Origin: Microbacterium sufflavum | Lineage (GTDB): Bacteria > Actinomycetota > Actinomycetes > Actinomycetales > Microbacteriaceae | Assembly (NCBI RefSeq): GCF_023101165.1 | Contig: NZ_CP078076.1 | Location: forward strand, 3,286,001 to 3,350,000 | Length of the DNA: 64,000 nucleotides | Direction: 5' to 3' | Part shown: in pieces, positions 39,658-52,569 of the stretch | How positions within the stretch are numbered: position 1 is the first letter of the stretch | Layout of the letters: the number at the start of each line of letters is the position of its first letter | Position numbers and translations under genes: made by a program | The notes under the pieces: model-generated | The model's input: only the letters and a program-made list of their open reading frames with translations | Told to the model about the DNA's origin: nothing | Databases searched by the model: none

Positions 39658-40458
39658 TCAGCGCGACCGGACGGGGTCTCCTCGGCGCAGAGCCACCACG
39701 GCACACAGCACGAGAGTGAGCGCACCCCACACCGCGCACGCCGGAGGCAGCACGCGATACGCCAGGTGAGCGACGGTGAACTCCGCCGTGAGGGGACCGA
39801 GCACCGCGAGACCGATCACCCACGCCGCCGCCAGGATCACCGGCAGCGAGAGCCACCAGGTCACCCGCACCGGCGACGGCAGCCACCGGGTGACCGCGTC
39901 GCGAGGCACCGCACGCCGCAGCCGCAGCGCGGCCCACAGCCCGAGGCCGAGCAACGCCAGCACGCTCGAGCCGTGCTGCACCCATTTGTACCCGAGCAGC
40001 GGACCCCAGTGCTCATCCAGCATCGGGAACAGCGCGACGCCCCAGCGCCCCTCGTGCGTGAACGCGTCCCACGCGATGTGCGACAGCACGCCGAGCACGA
40101 GCGACACCGCGAGCAGCAGCGGATACCAGGGGCGACCGAGACCGACCCCCACCGCACGGCCCGCGGCCACGGCGCCGCGGTCGTCCCACTCGCGCGGCAG
40201 CCGACGCGCGACCCACAGCGGCACCAGCTCACCGACCGACGGCCGCAGCACCAGGCGCCAGAGCAGGAAGAGCACGAACGCCAGCAGCGCCGTCCAGATC
40301 ACGTTGGCCACGGTGTGCGTGAACGAGTAGTCGAGACCCACGCCGCGCAGGAACAGCGGGAGATCCGGCGTCATCGCGCCGATCGCGATCGCCGCGGGCA
40401 CGAGGGGCGTGCGCACGAACGGCAGCGCGACGATCGCGTGACTCGGCGTGAACGGCAT
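39658..40458 (-). CDS. DUF4184 family membrane protein, 266 aa
   Basis: It begins with the family signature MPFTPSHAIVALPF and has GAMTPDLPLFLRG and LGVLSHIAWDAFTHEG, resembling metal-dependent hydrolase-like membrane proteins (distant to YdjM/DUF457). About six hydrophobic segments span the protein. The conserved His and Asp residues in SHAxxxxP, TPDLP and SHIxWDxxTH could bind metal. The start is 12 nt from the tyrS stop, so it is probably translated from the tyrS mRNA. The function is unknown. Confidence 0.83.
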   Translation of the reverse strand: MPFTPSHAIVALPFVRTPLVPAAIAIGAMTPDLPLFLRGVGLDYSFTHTVANVIWTALLAFVLFLLWRLVLRPSVGELVPLWVARRLPREWDDRGAVAAGRAVGVGLGRPWYPLLLAVSLVLGVLSHIAWDAFTHEGRWGVALFPMLDEHWGPLLGYKWVQHGSSVLALLGLGLWAALRLRRAVPRDAVTRWLPSPVRVTWWLSLPVILAAAWVIGLAVLGPLTAEFTVAHLAYRVLPPACAVWGALTLVLCAVVALRRGDPVRSR

Positions 40459-40470
40459 CCGGAGGCCGCG

Positions 40471-41772
40471 TCAGCTCAGGAACACGCCGGCGAGGGTCTT
40501 CTTGCCTCGGCGCAGCACCGAGACGCCACCGGGGAGAGTGCCCTGCACGGTCGCCGTGTCGTCCGCCACCCGCTCGCCGTCGAGCGACACTCCGCCCTGT
40601 GCGATGGCCCGCCGCGCCTCCGACAGACTCGACACGAGCCCGGTCGCGACCAGCGCATCGACCACGGGCGTCCCGGGCGCGACGGTCGCATGCGGCAGCT
40701 CATCGAGCGCGGAACGCAGCGTCGCCGGGTCGAGCGCGGTCAGGTCGCCCTGTCCGAACAGTGCCTCCGACGCGGCGATCACGGCCGCCGTGGCCTCGAT
40801 GCCGTGCACGGTCGCCACGACCTCGAGCGCCAGACGCTTCTGCGCGGCGCGTCGGAACGGCTCGGTCGCGACGAGCTCGGCGTACTCCTCGATCTCGGCC
40901 CTCGTCAGGAACGTGAACACCTTGAGCCGCTCGATCACATCGGCGTCGGCCGTCGACAGCCAGAACTGGTAGAACGCGTACGGGCTGGTGAGCTCCGCAT
41001 CGATCCAGATCGCGTTGCCCTCGCTCTTGCCGAACTTGGTGCCGTCGCTGTTCGTGATCAGGGGCGTGCCGATCGCGTGCACGGACACACCCTCGACACG
41101 GTGGATCAGATCGGTGCCGCTGGTCAGGTTGCCCCACTGATCGGACCCGCCCGTCTGCAGACGGCAGTCGTACTGACGGTAGAGCTCCAGGAAGTCGAGA
41201 CCCTGCAGGATCTGGTAGCTGAACTCGGTGTAGCTGATGCCCGCGTCCGAGTTGAGGCGCGCGGCGACCGCGTCCTTCTTCAGCATCGTGCCCACGCGGT
41301 AGTGCTTGCCGATCTCGCGCAGGAAGTCGATGGCGGACAGCGGCGCGGTCCAGTCGAGGTTGTTCACCATGCGGGCCGCGTTGTCGCCCTCGAAGCTGAG
41401 GTAGCGCTCCACCTGTCCCCGCAGCCGATCCACCCACTCGGCCACCGTCTCGCGTGTGTTGAGCGTGCGCTCCGCGGTCGGACGGGGATCGCCGATGAGC
41501 CCGGTCGAGCCGCCGACGAGACCCAGCGGCCGGTGCCCGGCGAGCTGGAGCCGACGCAGCAGGAGCAGCTGCACCAGGTGACCCAGGTGCAGGCTCGGCG
41601 CGGTCGGATCGAACCCGCAGTAATACGTGATGGGGTCTCCCGCGAGCAGGGCGCGCAGCGCCTCCTGGTCGGTGGACACGTGGACCAGGCCACGCCATAC
41701 GATCTCGTCCCACACGTTCTCGAACGTGGGATCGATCGCCTGGGGTGCGGTCGTCAGGTCGGGAGTTGACAC
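40471..41772 (-). CDS. tyrS: Tyrosyl-tRNA synthetase, 433 aa
   Basis: A class I synthetase: HIGH-type motif PSLHLGHLVQL near residue 57, KFGKS (KMSKS-type) near residue 243, tyrosine-binding YQILQGLDFLELYRQYDCRLQTGGSDQWGN region around 185-212, and a C-terminal S4 domain (GGVSLDGERVADDT). The start is GTG 41772; TAGCCT (41780-41785) lies 7 nt upstream, again the leaderless pattern, although GGAG in the gap could also serve as a ribosome site. DUF4184 follows. Confidence 0.96.
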   Translation of the reverse strand: MSTPDLTTAPQAIDPTFENVWDEIVWRGLVHVSTDQEALRALLAGDPITYYCGFDPTAPSLHLGHLVQLLLLRRLQLAGHRPLGLVGGSTGLIGDPRPTAERTLNTRETVAEWVDRLRGQVERYLSFEGDNAARMVNNLDWTAPLSAIDFLREIGKHYRVGTMLKKDAVAARLNSDAGISYTEFSYQILQGLDFLELYRQYDCRLQTGGSDQWGNLTSGTDLIHRVEGVSVHAIGTPLITNSDGTKFGKSEGNAIWIDAELTSPYAFYQFWLSTADADVIERLKVFTFLTRAEIEEYAELVATEPFRRAAQKRLALEVVATVHGIEATAAVIAASEALFGQGDLTALDPATLRSALDELPHATVAPGTPVVDALVATGLVSSLSEARRAIAQGGVSLDGERVADDTATVQGTLPGGVSVLRRGKKTLAGVFLS

Positions 41773-41810
41773 GCGCTCCAGGCTAGCAGCGCGCGGTGCG
41801 GCATCCCGCC

Positions 41811-42764
41811 TCACACCGCACCGTCGAGCTCGGCGATCTCCTCGGGCGCGAGGGCGAGCTCGGCCGCGTCCAGCGCGATGTCGAGCTGCGCGATCTTGCT
41901 CCCCCCGAGGATCGGCCGGATGCCGTGCGCGAGCAGCCATGCCAGCACGATCTGCCCGCGCTGGGCGTCGTGCGCGTGCGCGATCCGGTCGAGGACCGCG
42001 AGGCGCCGCGCGGTGCCGGGGTGGTCGTAGACCTCGGGGATCGCCTTCGCCGCGTTGTCGTACGCCCCGGACAGCAGGGGCGTGTACGCCCAGGTCTCCA
42101 GACCGTTCGCGGCGGCGTAGTCGCGCTGCTCGTCGCTCAGCACGCCGAACGGGTGCACCACCCCCGGCGGCAACGTGCCGGGGCGCACGCGCAGATAGGT
42201 CGCGTTGAGCTGGAGCGCATCGAGCGGCGCGCTGCCGATCGCCGCCGCGTGAGCGCGGGCCCGCTCGATGCGCCAGGCGGGATGATTGGACGCGCCGACG
42301 CGCCGGACCGTCCCGCTGCCGGTGAGCGACGCGAGGCCGTCGACCGTCCGCTCGATGGGGACGGCGCGATCCTCCTGGTGCAGCCAGAGCAGATCGATGG
42401 TGTCGACGCCCAGGCGCGACAGGCTGCCCTCGACAGCCTGCGCGATCGCCCGCGGCGACAGGCCCGTGCGGTGCGCGGGCCACGAGCCCGGCCACAGCGG
42501 TTCGGCACCGACCTTCGTCGACAGACGAATGCGCTCGCGGACACCGGGGCGAGCGGCGAGCCACCGACCGATCACCGCCTCGGACGCCCCGCCGTGCCCG
42601 GTGTCGCTGGCCCAGAAGCTGTAGCAGTCGGCGGTGTCGATCCAGCTGCCGCCGCGTTCGACGAAGCGGTCGAGCAGGGCGAAGGAGGTGTCCTCATCGA
42701 TGAGGGTGCCGAAGGACATGGCACCGAGGACGATCGGGGATGCGCGATGCGGAGAAGCGGTCAT
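41811..42764 (-). CDS. Aldo/keto reductase, 317 aa
   Basis: An AKR TIM barrel: GAMSFGTLIDEDTSFALLDR, then WIDTADCYSFW with the catalytic Asp and Tyr near residues 43-49, LSTKVG with the Lys, and DLLWLHQED with the His region. The C-terminal NADPH region contains ILGGSKIAQLD. It probably reduces aldehydes or ketones. Its promoter carries a MerR operator within a 19-bp spacer, and the divergent neighbour is a MerR regulator, so induction by a small electrophile or similar ligand is likely. ATG 42764 is 6 nt after the CATGCT -10 box. Confidence 0.9.
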   Translation of the reverse strand: MTASPHRASPIVLGAMSFGTLIDEDTSFALLDRFVERGGSWIDTADCYSFWASDTGHGGASEAVIGRWLAARPGVRERIRLSTKVGAEPLWPGSWPAHRTGLSPRAIAQAVEGSLSRLGVDTIDLLWLHQEDRAVPIERTVDGLASLTGSGTVRRVGASNHPAWRIERARAHAAAIGSAPLDALQLNATYLRVRPGTLPPGVVHPFGVLSDEQRDYAAANGLETWAYTPLLSGAYDNAAKAIPEVYDHPGTARRLAVLDRIAHAHDAQRGQIVLAWLLAHGIRPILGGSKIAQLDIALDAAELALAPEEIAELDGAV

Positions 42765-42770
42765 GCAGGA

Positions 42771-42801
42771 AGCATGCAACCTGGAGCGCACTCCAGGTCA
42801 A
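42771..42801 (-). promoter_or_regulatory. MerR-type promoter and operator of the aldo/keto reductase
   Basis: On the minus strand, -35 TTGACC (42796-42801) and -10 CATGCT (42771-42776) are separated by 19 bp. The spacer region is filled by the perfect palindrome ACCTGGAG-CGCA-CTCCAGGT (42779-42798, plus-strand reading). An overlong 19-bp spacer with a centred dyad is the hallmark of promoters activated by MerR-family DNA untwisting. The same dyad lies just upstream of the TAGGAT box of the merR gene and could autoregulate it. Confidence 0.85.
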
Positions 42802-42817
42802 GCCCTAGGATCACGGC

Positions 42818-43180
42818 ATGACCACGACCTACACGCCGGCCGAGACCGCCGCCCGCTCCGGCTTCAGCATCGACACCCTGCGGTACTACGAACGCGAGGG
42901 CATCCTGCCCGCGGTGCCGCGCACGGCCGGAGGCCACCGGGTGTACACCGATGCGGAGCTCGGGCTGCTCGAGTTCCTCAAGTGCCTGCGCGAGACCGGG
43001 ATGCCCGTGGAGCGTCTCCGGCGGTACGGGCAGCTGTGCCGCGACGACGACACCATCCCCGAGCGGATCGCCCTCCTGGAGGAACACGCCGAGACCGTGG
43101 AGCGGCAGCTCGCGGAGGTCCTCGCGCAGCAGCGCCGCCTCCAGGAGAAGCTGACCTGGTACCGGAGGCAGCTGGCCTGA
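42818..43180 (+). CDS. MerR-family transcriptional regulator, 120 aa
   Basis: An N-terminal winged HTH with YTPAETAARSGFSIDTLRYYEREGI, then TAGGHRVYTDAELGLLEFLKCLRETGMPVE, followed by a long C-terminal dimerisation helix (residues about 78-118). There are no Cys clusters typical of metal sensors; the single Cys residues sit near 57 and 72. TAGGAT (42806-42811) is 6 nt before ATG 42818. It probably controls the divergent aldo/keto reductase through the dyad between them. The stop is 1 nt from that of the convergent membrane-protein gene. Confidence 0.92.
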   Translation: MTTTYTPAETAARSGFSIDTLRYYEREGILPAVPRTAGGHRVYTDAELGLLEFLKCLRETGMPVERLRRYGQLCRDDDTIPERIALLEEHAETVERQLAEVLAQQRRLQEKLTWYRRQLA

Positions 43181-43181
43181 C

Positions 43182-43985
43182 TCAGGTGTGCGCGGCCCAC
43201 CACACCAGGAACGCCGCACCGAGCCCGATGACCCAGCTGACGAGGCTGCCGACCAGGAAGTACTCGGCCCTGGCGCCGGTCTCTCCGTCGCGGGAGATCT
43301 CGGGGAACCGGACGATGCCCTTGGCCGCGAGCATGGCCGCCAGCACGGGATAGGCGGCCGCGAGGGTGAGGATCATCACCAGCACGCGCTCGAGCGGTCC
43401 GATGAGCCGCCCGCCCTTGAAGCCGTTGCGCGGATCGGTCGCCGGCAGCACCGCCTCCACCGGGGCATGCGCCGCACCCGCCGCAGCGGGTTCGGCGGTC
43501 TCGGGCGACGACGGCTCCGGGGCGACCGCGATCGGGGCGGGGTCGGCCGGCCGCCAGGTGTGCTCGCCGTCGAGGGCCGCCCGCACCACGAGGTTCGACG
43601 ACTCCAGCAGGAAGACCCCGGCTCCGAGCGCGAGCACGGCGAGGTCGAACGACACCTCGCCGAAGGGCGACCGCAGCGTCCAGAGCTCGCCGATGAGCCC
43701 GGTCTCGTCGCGCGCACCCACCCACACGACCGCGCCGATGCTGAGGGCGGCCACGGCGACCGCGGGCCAGAAGCCGGCGCGGGAGGGTCGGCCGTCCGGC
43801 ATGCTCCACACCCAGAGGGCACCTCCGGCGAGGCCCAGGACGGCCCAGAGGAGCGCCTCCCCTCCGATGCCGAGCAGCACGATGACCGCGGCGGCGACCA
43901 CGTATCCGAGCCAGCGACGGGGCACGAACTGACGCACCAGATCGGCCGCGCCGATGGCGAGGAGCAGGAAGCCGGCGAGGATCAT
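43182..43985 (-). CDS. Integral membrane protein paired with SatD, 267 aa
   Basis: About seven hydrophobic segments, with a cytoplasm-like loop around residues 140-190 rich in Pro, Glu and Ala (PAPIAVAPEPSSPETAEPAA). The C-terminal part has FKGGRLIGPLERVLVMILTL and an R-x-G-E-x-G-A-R-A-E-Y-F pattern. I do not recognise the family with certainty; it resembles the membrane partner (DUF3307-like) that accompanies SatD in other bacteria. The ATG overlaps the satD stop (ATGA), so the two are made together. Confidence 0.75.
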   Translation of the reverse strand: MILAGFLLLAIGAADLVRQFVPRRWLGYVVAAAVIVLLGIGGEALLWAVLGLAGGALWVWSMPDGRPSRAGFWPAVAVAALSIGAVVWVGARDETGLIGELWTLRSPFGEVSFDLAVLALGAGVFLLESSNLVVRAALDGEHTWRPADPAPIAVAPEPSSPETAEPAAAGAAHAPVEAVLPATDPRNGFKGGRLIGPLERVLVMILTLAAAYPVLAAMLAAKGIVRFPEISRDGETGARAEYFLVGSLVSWVIGLGAAFLVWWAAHT

Positions 43986-44626
43986 GCGCCCTCCCCTCGC
44001 AACGCCGCCAGTCCCTCGATGAGCGCCGCCGCCCCCGCACTGCGCAGGGACTTGGAGACGCTGGGCTGCGTGATGCTCTCCTGTGCCGCCAGCTCCTGCT
44101 GCGACCGGCCGATCAGCCGACCGTAGGTGAGGCGTCGCTCGCGCGCGGTCATGGCGCCGACGAGCTCGTCGCGGACGAGGACGTAGGCGTTGGCGGCGGC
44201 GATCACGGCGGGCATGACCTCATCCTGACCCGGGGCACCGACAATCCAGGTGCGCGTCCGCGGCACGGCGCGCTGTTCGCGGGCATGGACGGTCTCGATC
44301 GCGGCGCGCGCGGCATACCATCCCGGCCCGTCCGCGAGCTCACCGTGGATCGAATCGACGGCGCGCACCTCCCCCACGCCGATCCCGAAGCGGAAGGCGA
44401 GGTCGTCCGGCAGCCGCAGCTGGATCATCAGGAGCGAGGTGAGCGCATCGGTCAGCTCTCGATAGACGGCCTGCTGCTCGTCCCCTACCGTGGGCGTGAG
44501 CGGCTGCAGTGCGAGAGGTCGGTCGGACTCGACCTCGGCGATGGTGTCGTCGAGCGCCCGCTGGGCGGCACTGCGGTCGTCGAGCTCGCGGGAGCCCACG
44601 ATGTCGGCGATCACGGCGATGACCAT
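43982..44626 (-). CDS. SatD family protein, 214 aa
   Basis: The N-terminus VIAVIADIVGSRELDDR and a middle TPTVGDEQQAVY-RELTDALTSL region fit SatD, named after the sat operon of Streptococcus mutans. The C-terminal 60 residues look like a helix-turn-helix (RSQQELAAQESITQPSVSKSL), suggesting DNA binding. TACGGT (44633-44638) is 6 nt before ATG 44626, a leaderless start. SatD proteins have no settled function. Coupled to the downstream membrane gene; divergent from the DUF1349 gene. Confidence 0.82.
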   Translation of the reverse strand: MVIAVIADIVGSRELDDRSAAQRALDDTIAEVESDRPLALQPLTPTVGDEQQAVYRELTDALTSLLMIQLRLPDDLAFRFGIGVGEVRAVDSIHGELADGPGWYAARAAIETVHAREQRAVPRTRTWIVGAPGQDEVMPAVIAAANAYVLVRDELVGAMTARERRLTYGRLIGRSQQELAAQESITQPSVSKSLRSAGAAALIEGLAALRGEGA

Positions 44627-44685
44627 GGAATAACCGTAGCACGAATAAGCAGAGTTTATGCATGTTTTGGTTATAGATCGGAGAT

Positions 44686-45273
44686 ATGCCTGATATGAGC
44701 ATCATGCCCTGGAGCGCAGGAACCTGGACCCACGCGCCCGCCGACGTCGCGGACAGCGGAGCGCACCTCGACGTGACCGCCGCCGAGGGCAGCGACGCCT
44801 GGCGGCACACCGCGTACGGCTTCGTGCACGACACCGAGCACGCACTCCTCGCTCCCCTGGCCGTCGGCGAGGCGATGGAGGTGTCGTTCCGCGCCCCCTG
44901 GGAAGGACAGTTCGACCAGGCCGGCCTCTTCGTGCGCGCCGACGACGAGCACTGGGTCAAGGCGGGCGTCGAACACGCCGACGGCCACCTCGGGCTCGGC
45001 GCCGTCGTCACCGCCGTGGTCTCCGACTGGTCGGTCGGACACGTCGACGACTGGCGGGACAGCGAGATCACCGTCCGCGTCAGCCGCTGGCGCGACGCGC
45101 TGATCGTCCGCGCCGCCGCCGACGGCGGACCCTGGCGTCTCGTGCGGGTCGCGCCCTTCGACGGCGAGGCCCCCGCCGCGGCCGGACCGTTCCTCGCCGC
45201 ACCCACGCGCGCCGGGCTCACCGTCCGCTTCACACGCTGGGAGCGGACCACCGCAGACGCCGACCTGCACTAG
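44686..45273 (+). CDS. DUF1349 (concanavalin-like) protein, 195 aa
   Basis: A beta-sandwich protein of the DUF1349 family, with VSFRAPWEGQFDQAGLFVRA, HWVKAGVEHADG and a C-terminal GLTVRFTRW strand. The family is distantly related to YesU-type concanavalin lectin/glucanase folds and may bind carbohydrate. There is no signal peptide, so it is cytoplasmic. The start is ATG 44686 with GGAG 2-3 nt upstream; a second ATG at 44695 is possible. The gene converges with argH. Confidence 0.85.
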   Translation: MPDMSIMPWSAGTWTHAPADVADSGAHLDVTAAEGSDAWRHTAYGFVHDTEHALLAPLAVGEAMEVSFRAPWEGQFDQAGLFVRADDEHWVKAGVEHADGHLGLGAVVTAVVSDWSVGHVDDWRDSEITVRVSRWRDALIVRAAADGGPWRLVRVAPFDGEAPAAAGPFLAAPTRAGLTVRFTRWERTTADADLH

Positions 45274-45304
45274 CCGCGCGGGTCGAGACCGCCGAGACGG
45301 GAGC

Positions 45305-45326
45305 GGGCCGCGGACGACCGCGGCCC
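45305..45326. terminator. Hairpin between DUF1349 gene and argH
   Basis: GGGCCGCGG and CCGCGGCCC form a perfect 9-bp stem with an ACGA loop in the convergent intergenic gap. No T tract follows on either side, so it may act as a bidirectional, possibly Rho-assisted, transcription stop. Confidence 0.5.
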
Positions 45327-45333
45327 CCTCCGC

Positions 45334-48891
<3,558 letters not shown>

Positions 48892-48895
<4 letters not shown>

Positions 48896-49809
48896 GCCGT
48901 CGCCCCTTTCTCTCCCAGGACCACTTCGGTCCCGATTCCCTTACTGGTGAACAGTTCGACGAGCACCGAGTGCGGTACCCGTCCGTCGATGATCGCCGCG
49001 GCGTCCACGCCGCCCTCGACCGCGTCCAGGCACGCCCGCATCTTCGGGATCATGCCCGACTCCAGGCGCGGCAGCATCTCGATCAGCGCATCCGAGGTGA
49101 GGTGCGACACGAGCGAGTCGCGGTTGGGCCAGTCGGCGAACAACCCCGGCACGTCGGTGAGGATCACCAGCTTGCGCGCCCCGAGCGCCACGGCGAGTGC
49201 CGCGGCGGCCGCATCCGCGTTCACGTTCAGCGACTGGCCGGGGTGGTCGAGGTCGGGCGCGATGCTCGAGATGACCGGGATGCGACCGGCCGCGAGGTGG
49301 TCGAGCACCGCGGTGGGGTCGACCTGCACCACGTCGCCGACCCGGCCGAGGTCGATCTCCTCGCCGTCGACGACCACGCCGCGGCGACGCCCGCCGAACA
49401 GACCGGCGTCCTCTCCGCTGAGCCCCGTGGCGATCGGCCCGTGCGAGTTGATCTTCGCCACGAGCTGCGGGTTCACCTGCCCGGTGAGCACCATGCGCAC
49501 GACACTGATCGCCTCGGTGTTGGTGACCCGGTATCCGCCCTTGAACTCGCTCGGGATCTCCAGCCGCTGCAGCATGTCGGAGATCTGCGGCCCGCCGCCG
49601 TGCACGACCACGGGCTGCACGCCGACGTAGCGGAGGTAGGCGATGTCCTGCGCGAAGGCCTCCTGCAGCTCGTCCGAGACCATGGCGTTGCCGCCGTACT
49701 TGACCACGACGATCTGGTCGCGGAAGGTCTTCAGCCACGGCAGCGACTCGATCAGCGTGGTCGCCTTCTGCGCGGCGACGTCGGGCGTGGTGTCCTGGAT
49801 GTCGGTCAT
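48892..49809 (-). CDS. argB: Acetylglutamate kinase, 305 aa
   Basis: The ATP-binding [11 protein letters not shown] is near residue 34, [14 protein letters not shown] near 70 and [16 protein letters not shown] near 195. It phosphorylates N-acetylglutamate and is usually the arginine feedback point. It overlaps argJ and argD by 4 nt each. Confidence 0.96.
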
Positions 49810-50963
49810 GAGGCGTAGGCGCTGTTCTCGTGCACGTAGTCGTGGGTCAGGTCGTTCGTGAGCACCGTCGCGGTGGCCTCGCCGACCTTGAGGTCGATCA
49901 GCAGGCGGGTGGCGCGCGGCGTGAGGTCGACCTCCTCGCGCGGACGGTCGGGGCCGCCCGCCGTGCACACCCGGACCCCGTTCATCCACACGTCCACGTC
50001 GTACGGGTCGAACTGCGCGTTCGTGGTGCCGATCGCCGCGAGCACCCGCCCCCAGTTGGGGTCGTTGCCGAAGATCGCGGCCTTGAAGAGGTTGTTGCGC
50101 GCGACCGAACGGCCCACCTCGACGGCCTCCTGCTCGGTGACGGCGTGACGCACCTCGATCGTGATGTCGTGGCTCGCCCCCTCCGCATCACCCTGCAGCT
50201 TCACCGCGAGCTCCTGGCAGAGCGCGGTGAGCGCCTCGGCGAAGTCGTCGAGGTCGGGCACGACCTCGGAGGCCCCGTTGGCCAGCAGCGTGACCTGGTC
50301 GTTGGTCGACATGCACCCGTCCGAGTCGAGCCGGTCGAAGGTCTGTCCCGTCGCACGGCGCAGCGCCTCATCGGCCTGCAGCGGCTCCAGCACCGCGTCG
50401 GTCGTGAGCACCACGAGCATGGTCGCCAGGCCCGGGGCGAGCATGCCCGCGCCCTTCGCCATGCCGCCGATCGTCCAGCCGTCGCGCGACACGACAGCGG
50501 TCTTCGCGACCGTGTCGGTGGTCATGATGGCGTGTGCGGCGCTCTCTCCCCCGTCGGCGCTGAGCTCGGCGATGGCCTGCGCCGTGCCCTCGAGCACCTT
50601 GGCGCGGAAGGCTTCGTCGCCCGTGCCGATCAGGCCCGTCGAGCAGACGAGCACGTCGCCCGCGCTGATGCCCAGCAGCTCGGCGGCCGTCTCGGCGGTC
50701 TGGTGCGTGGTCTGGAAGCCGAAGCTGCCGGTGAAGCAGTTCGCCCCGCCCGAGTTGAGCACCACGGCCTCGACCACCCGGTCGGCCACGGCCTGCTGCG
50801 ACCAGATGATGGGGTTCGCCTTGGCGCGGTTGCTGGTGAACACCGCGGCTCCGACCTTGCGCGGACCCCGGTTCACGACCACGGCGACGTCGGGCTTGCC
50901 GGTGGACTTGAGGCCGACGGCGACCCCGGCTGCTTCGAATCCTGCGGGTGCGGTAACGCTCAC
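49806..50963 (-). CDS. argJ: Bifunctional glutamate N-acetyltransferase/ornithine acetyltransferase, 385 aa
   Basis: ArgJ is made as a precursor that cleaves itself before a conserved Thr; the site is visible as [20 protein letters not shown], with Thr near residue 182. The segment [13 protein letters not shown] is near 70. It recycles the acetyl group from N-acetylornithine to glutamate, so no separate argE is needed. The start is GTG 50963, whose GTGA overlaps the argC stop. Confidence 0.95.
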   Translation of the reverse strand: MSVTAPAGFEAAGVAVGLKSTGKPDVAVVVNRGPRKVGAAVFTSNRAKANPIIWSQQAVADRVVEAVVLNSGGANCFTGSFGFQTTHQTAETAAELLGISAGDVLVCSTGLIGTGDEAFRAKVLEGTAQAIAELSADGGESAAHAIMTTDTVAKTAVVSRDGWTIGGMAKGAGMLAPGLATMLVVLTTDAVLEPLQADEALRRATGQTFDRLDSDGCMSTNDQVTLLANGASEVVPDLDDFAEALTALCQELAVKLQGDAEGASHDITIEVRHAVTEQEAVEVGRSVARNNLFKAAIFGNDPNWGRVLAAIGTTNAQFDPYDVDVWMNGVRVCTAGGPDRPREEVDLTPRATRLLIDLKVGEATATVLTNDLTHDYVHENSAYAS

Positions 50964-52024
50964 GGGGCGACTCCGTTGATCGAGAGGGCACGGGCCTCGG
51001 GGAGCCCCAGCGCGATGTTCATGGACTGGATGGCGGCACCGGCCGTGCCCTTGACGAGGTTGTCGACGGCGGTGACGACGGTGACCCGGTTGGCGGAGCG
51101 GTCGATCGCCAGGCCGATCAGGGCGGTGTTGGCGCCCAGGACGTCGGCGGTGCGGGGGAAGCTGCCCTCCGGCAGCAGCTGCACGAAGGTCTCTTCGCCG
51201 TACGCGCTCTCCCAGGCCGCGCGGATCTCCGCGTCGGTCGCGCCCTCGACGATCGGCGCGGTGGAGGTGGCGAGGATGCCCCGCGACATCGGGACGAGCA
51301 CCGGCGTGAACGAGATGCGGATGTCGGCGCCCGAGGCGTCGGCGTCGGCCGGACGGGCCGCAGCGAGCGCCTGCCGGATCTCCGGGATGTGCCGGTGGGT
51401 GCCGCCGACCGCGTAGGGGTTGGCCGAGCCGAGGATCTCGCTGGCGAGCAGGTTCGGCTTGAGGCTCTTGCCCGCCCCGGACGGGCCGACGGCGAGGACC
51501 GACACGATGTCGGACGGGTCGATCACTCCGGCGGCGACACCCGGTGCGAGGCTCAGGCTGACCGTGGAGGCGTTGCATCCGGGAGCCGCGATGCGCGTCG
51601 CCCCGCGCAGCGCGTCGCGCTGCCGTCCGCCCGCGACCGGCAGCTCGGGAACGCCGTACGCCCACGGCTCATGGAACGCGCCGCCGTAGAAGGCGTCCCA
51701 GGCGGCCGACGAGGTGAGCCGGTGGTCGGCACCCGCGTCGATCACCAGCGGGACGTCGCCGAGCGCGTCGGTGTACTGCCCCGACTGACCGTGCGGGAGG
51801 GCGAGGATCACGATGTCGTGACCGGCCAGGATCTCGGGAGTCGTGTCCTGGAGCGTGAGATGCGCGAGCGAGCGGAGGTGCGGCTGGTGGTCGACGAGCG
51901 GTTGACCGGCGTTCGAGTGCGCGGTGACGGTGCGGATCTCGATGTCGGGGTGGGCGGCCAGGAGGCGGAGGATCTCGCCGCCTGCATAGCCCGATGCGCC
52001 GGAGACGGCGACGGAGTACGTCAT
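50960..52024 (-). CDS. argC: N-acetyl-gamma-glutamyl-phosphate reductase, 354 aa
   Basis: A Rossmann N-terminus [18 protein letters not shown] and the catalytic Cys in [13 protein letters not shown] near residue 150. It reduces N-acetylglutamyl phosphate. It is the first gene of argCJBDFH. TAAGGT (52031-52036) lies 6 nt before ATG 52024, giving a leaderless operon mRNA. I see no ARG-box dyad upstream and no argR in the operon. Confidence 0.96.
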   Translation of the reverse strand: MTYSVAVSGASGYAGGEILRLLAAHPDIEIRTVTAHSNAGQPLVDHQPHLRSLAHLTLQDTTPEILAGHDIVILALPHGQSGQYTDALGDVPLVIDAGADHRLTSSAAWDAFYGGAFHEPWAYGVPELPVAGGRQRDALRGATRIAAPGCNASTVSLSLAPGVAAGVIDPSDIVSVLAVGPSGAGKSLKPNLLASEILGSANPYAVGGTHRHIPEIRQALAAARPADADASGADIRISFTPVLVPMSRGILATSTAPIVEGATDAEIRAAWESAYGEETFVQLLPEGSFPRTADVLGANTALIGLAIDRSANRVTVVTAVDNLVKGTAGAAIQSMNIALGLPEARALSINGVAP

Positions 52025-52263
52025 GCTTCTACCTTAACGGTCGGGTCCTCGACGATTTCGGGACCGGGGGCGGGGCCGAAGGCGGCGACACCGGCACTCG
52101 ACCGCCGCGCACGCGCAGGCAGGAGGGCGGGGTCGCCTAGAGTCGGCGGCCGCGGCGTCGGCGCACAGCGATGACGCTCGGAGCGAGCGTCGAAGGAGCG
52201 GTGGCGGCCGAAGGCATGTCGCGACAGTAGCGCGGCCGTCGTCGCCACCGCAAATCCCCACCG
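52025..52263. other. Intergenic region upstream of argC
   Basis: This 239-nt gap has the argC -10 box at its left edge and a perfect hairpin GACGCTCG-GAG-CGAGCGTC at 52173-52191 that could mark the end of thiamine-operon transcription. I see no gene, riboswitch or repeat in the rest. Confidence 0.5.
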
Positions 52264-52569
52264 TCATCCGACGGCTGCGGCCTCCAGCGGCGCGGCGAAG
52301 AACGCCAGCTCGTGTGCGCTCGACGTGCGGAACGCGCGCCGCATGCGCTCCCGTCCGGAGGCGTCAGACCGCGATGCCGCCGCGGTCGCGAAAGCGATGG
52401 CCTGCGCCGTCGCCTCCTCGAACGCCGGATCGGCGTAGGTCGACAGCCACGAGGCATAGGGGTGATCGGGATCACGGGCCTCCGCGCCGAAGTCTCCCGC
52501 GTGCAGCCGCCTGCCCAGATCGGTGTACAGCCAGAAGCACGGCAGCACGGCGGCGACGAGGGAGTTCAT
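52264..52569 (-). CDS. C-terminal half of TenA domain, separate frame, 101 aa
   Basis: The ORF starts [22 protein letters not shown], which carries the catalytic Cys of TenA/thiaminase II (VLPCFW), and ends near AHELAFFAAPL, with the conserved Glu. It directly continues the TenA domain encoded at the 3' end of the upstream ORF, but in another frame. ATG 52569 overlaps that ORF's stop as ATGA. It may be made by reinitiation and assemble with the N-terminal half, or the gene may be broken by a frameshift. It cannot be a complete TenA by itself. Confidence 0.7.
   Translation of the reverse strand: MNSLVAAVLPCFWLYTDLGRRLHAGDFGAEARDPDHPYASWLSTYADPAFEEATAQAIAFATAAASRSDASGRERMRRAFRTSSAHELAFFAAPLEAAAVG

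Noticed and set aside
41811..45273. Possible horizontally acquired island between argH and tyrS
   Set aside because: Codon use and GC look like the rest, there are no mobility genes, tRNA or direct repeats at the edges, and the genes follow the same leaderless pattern.
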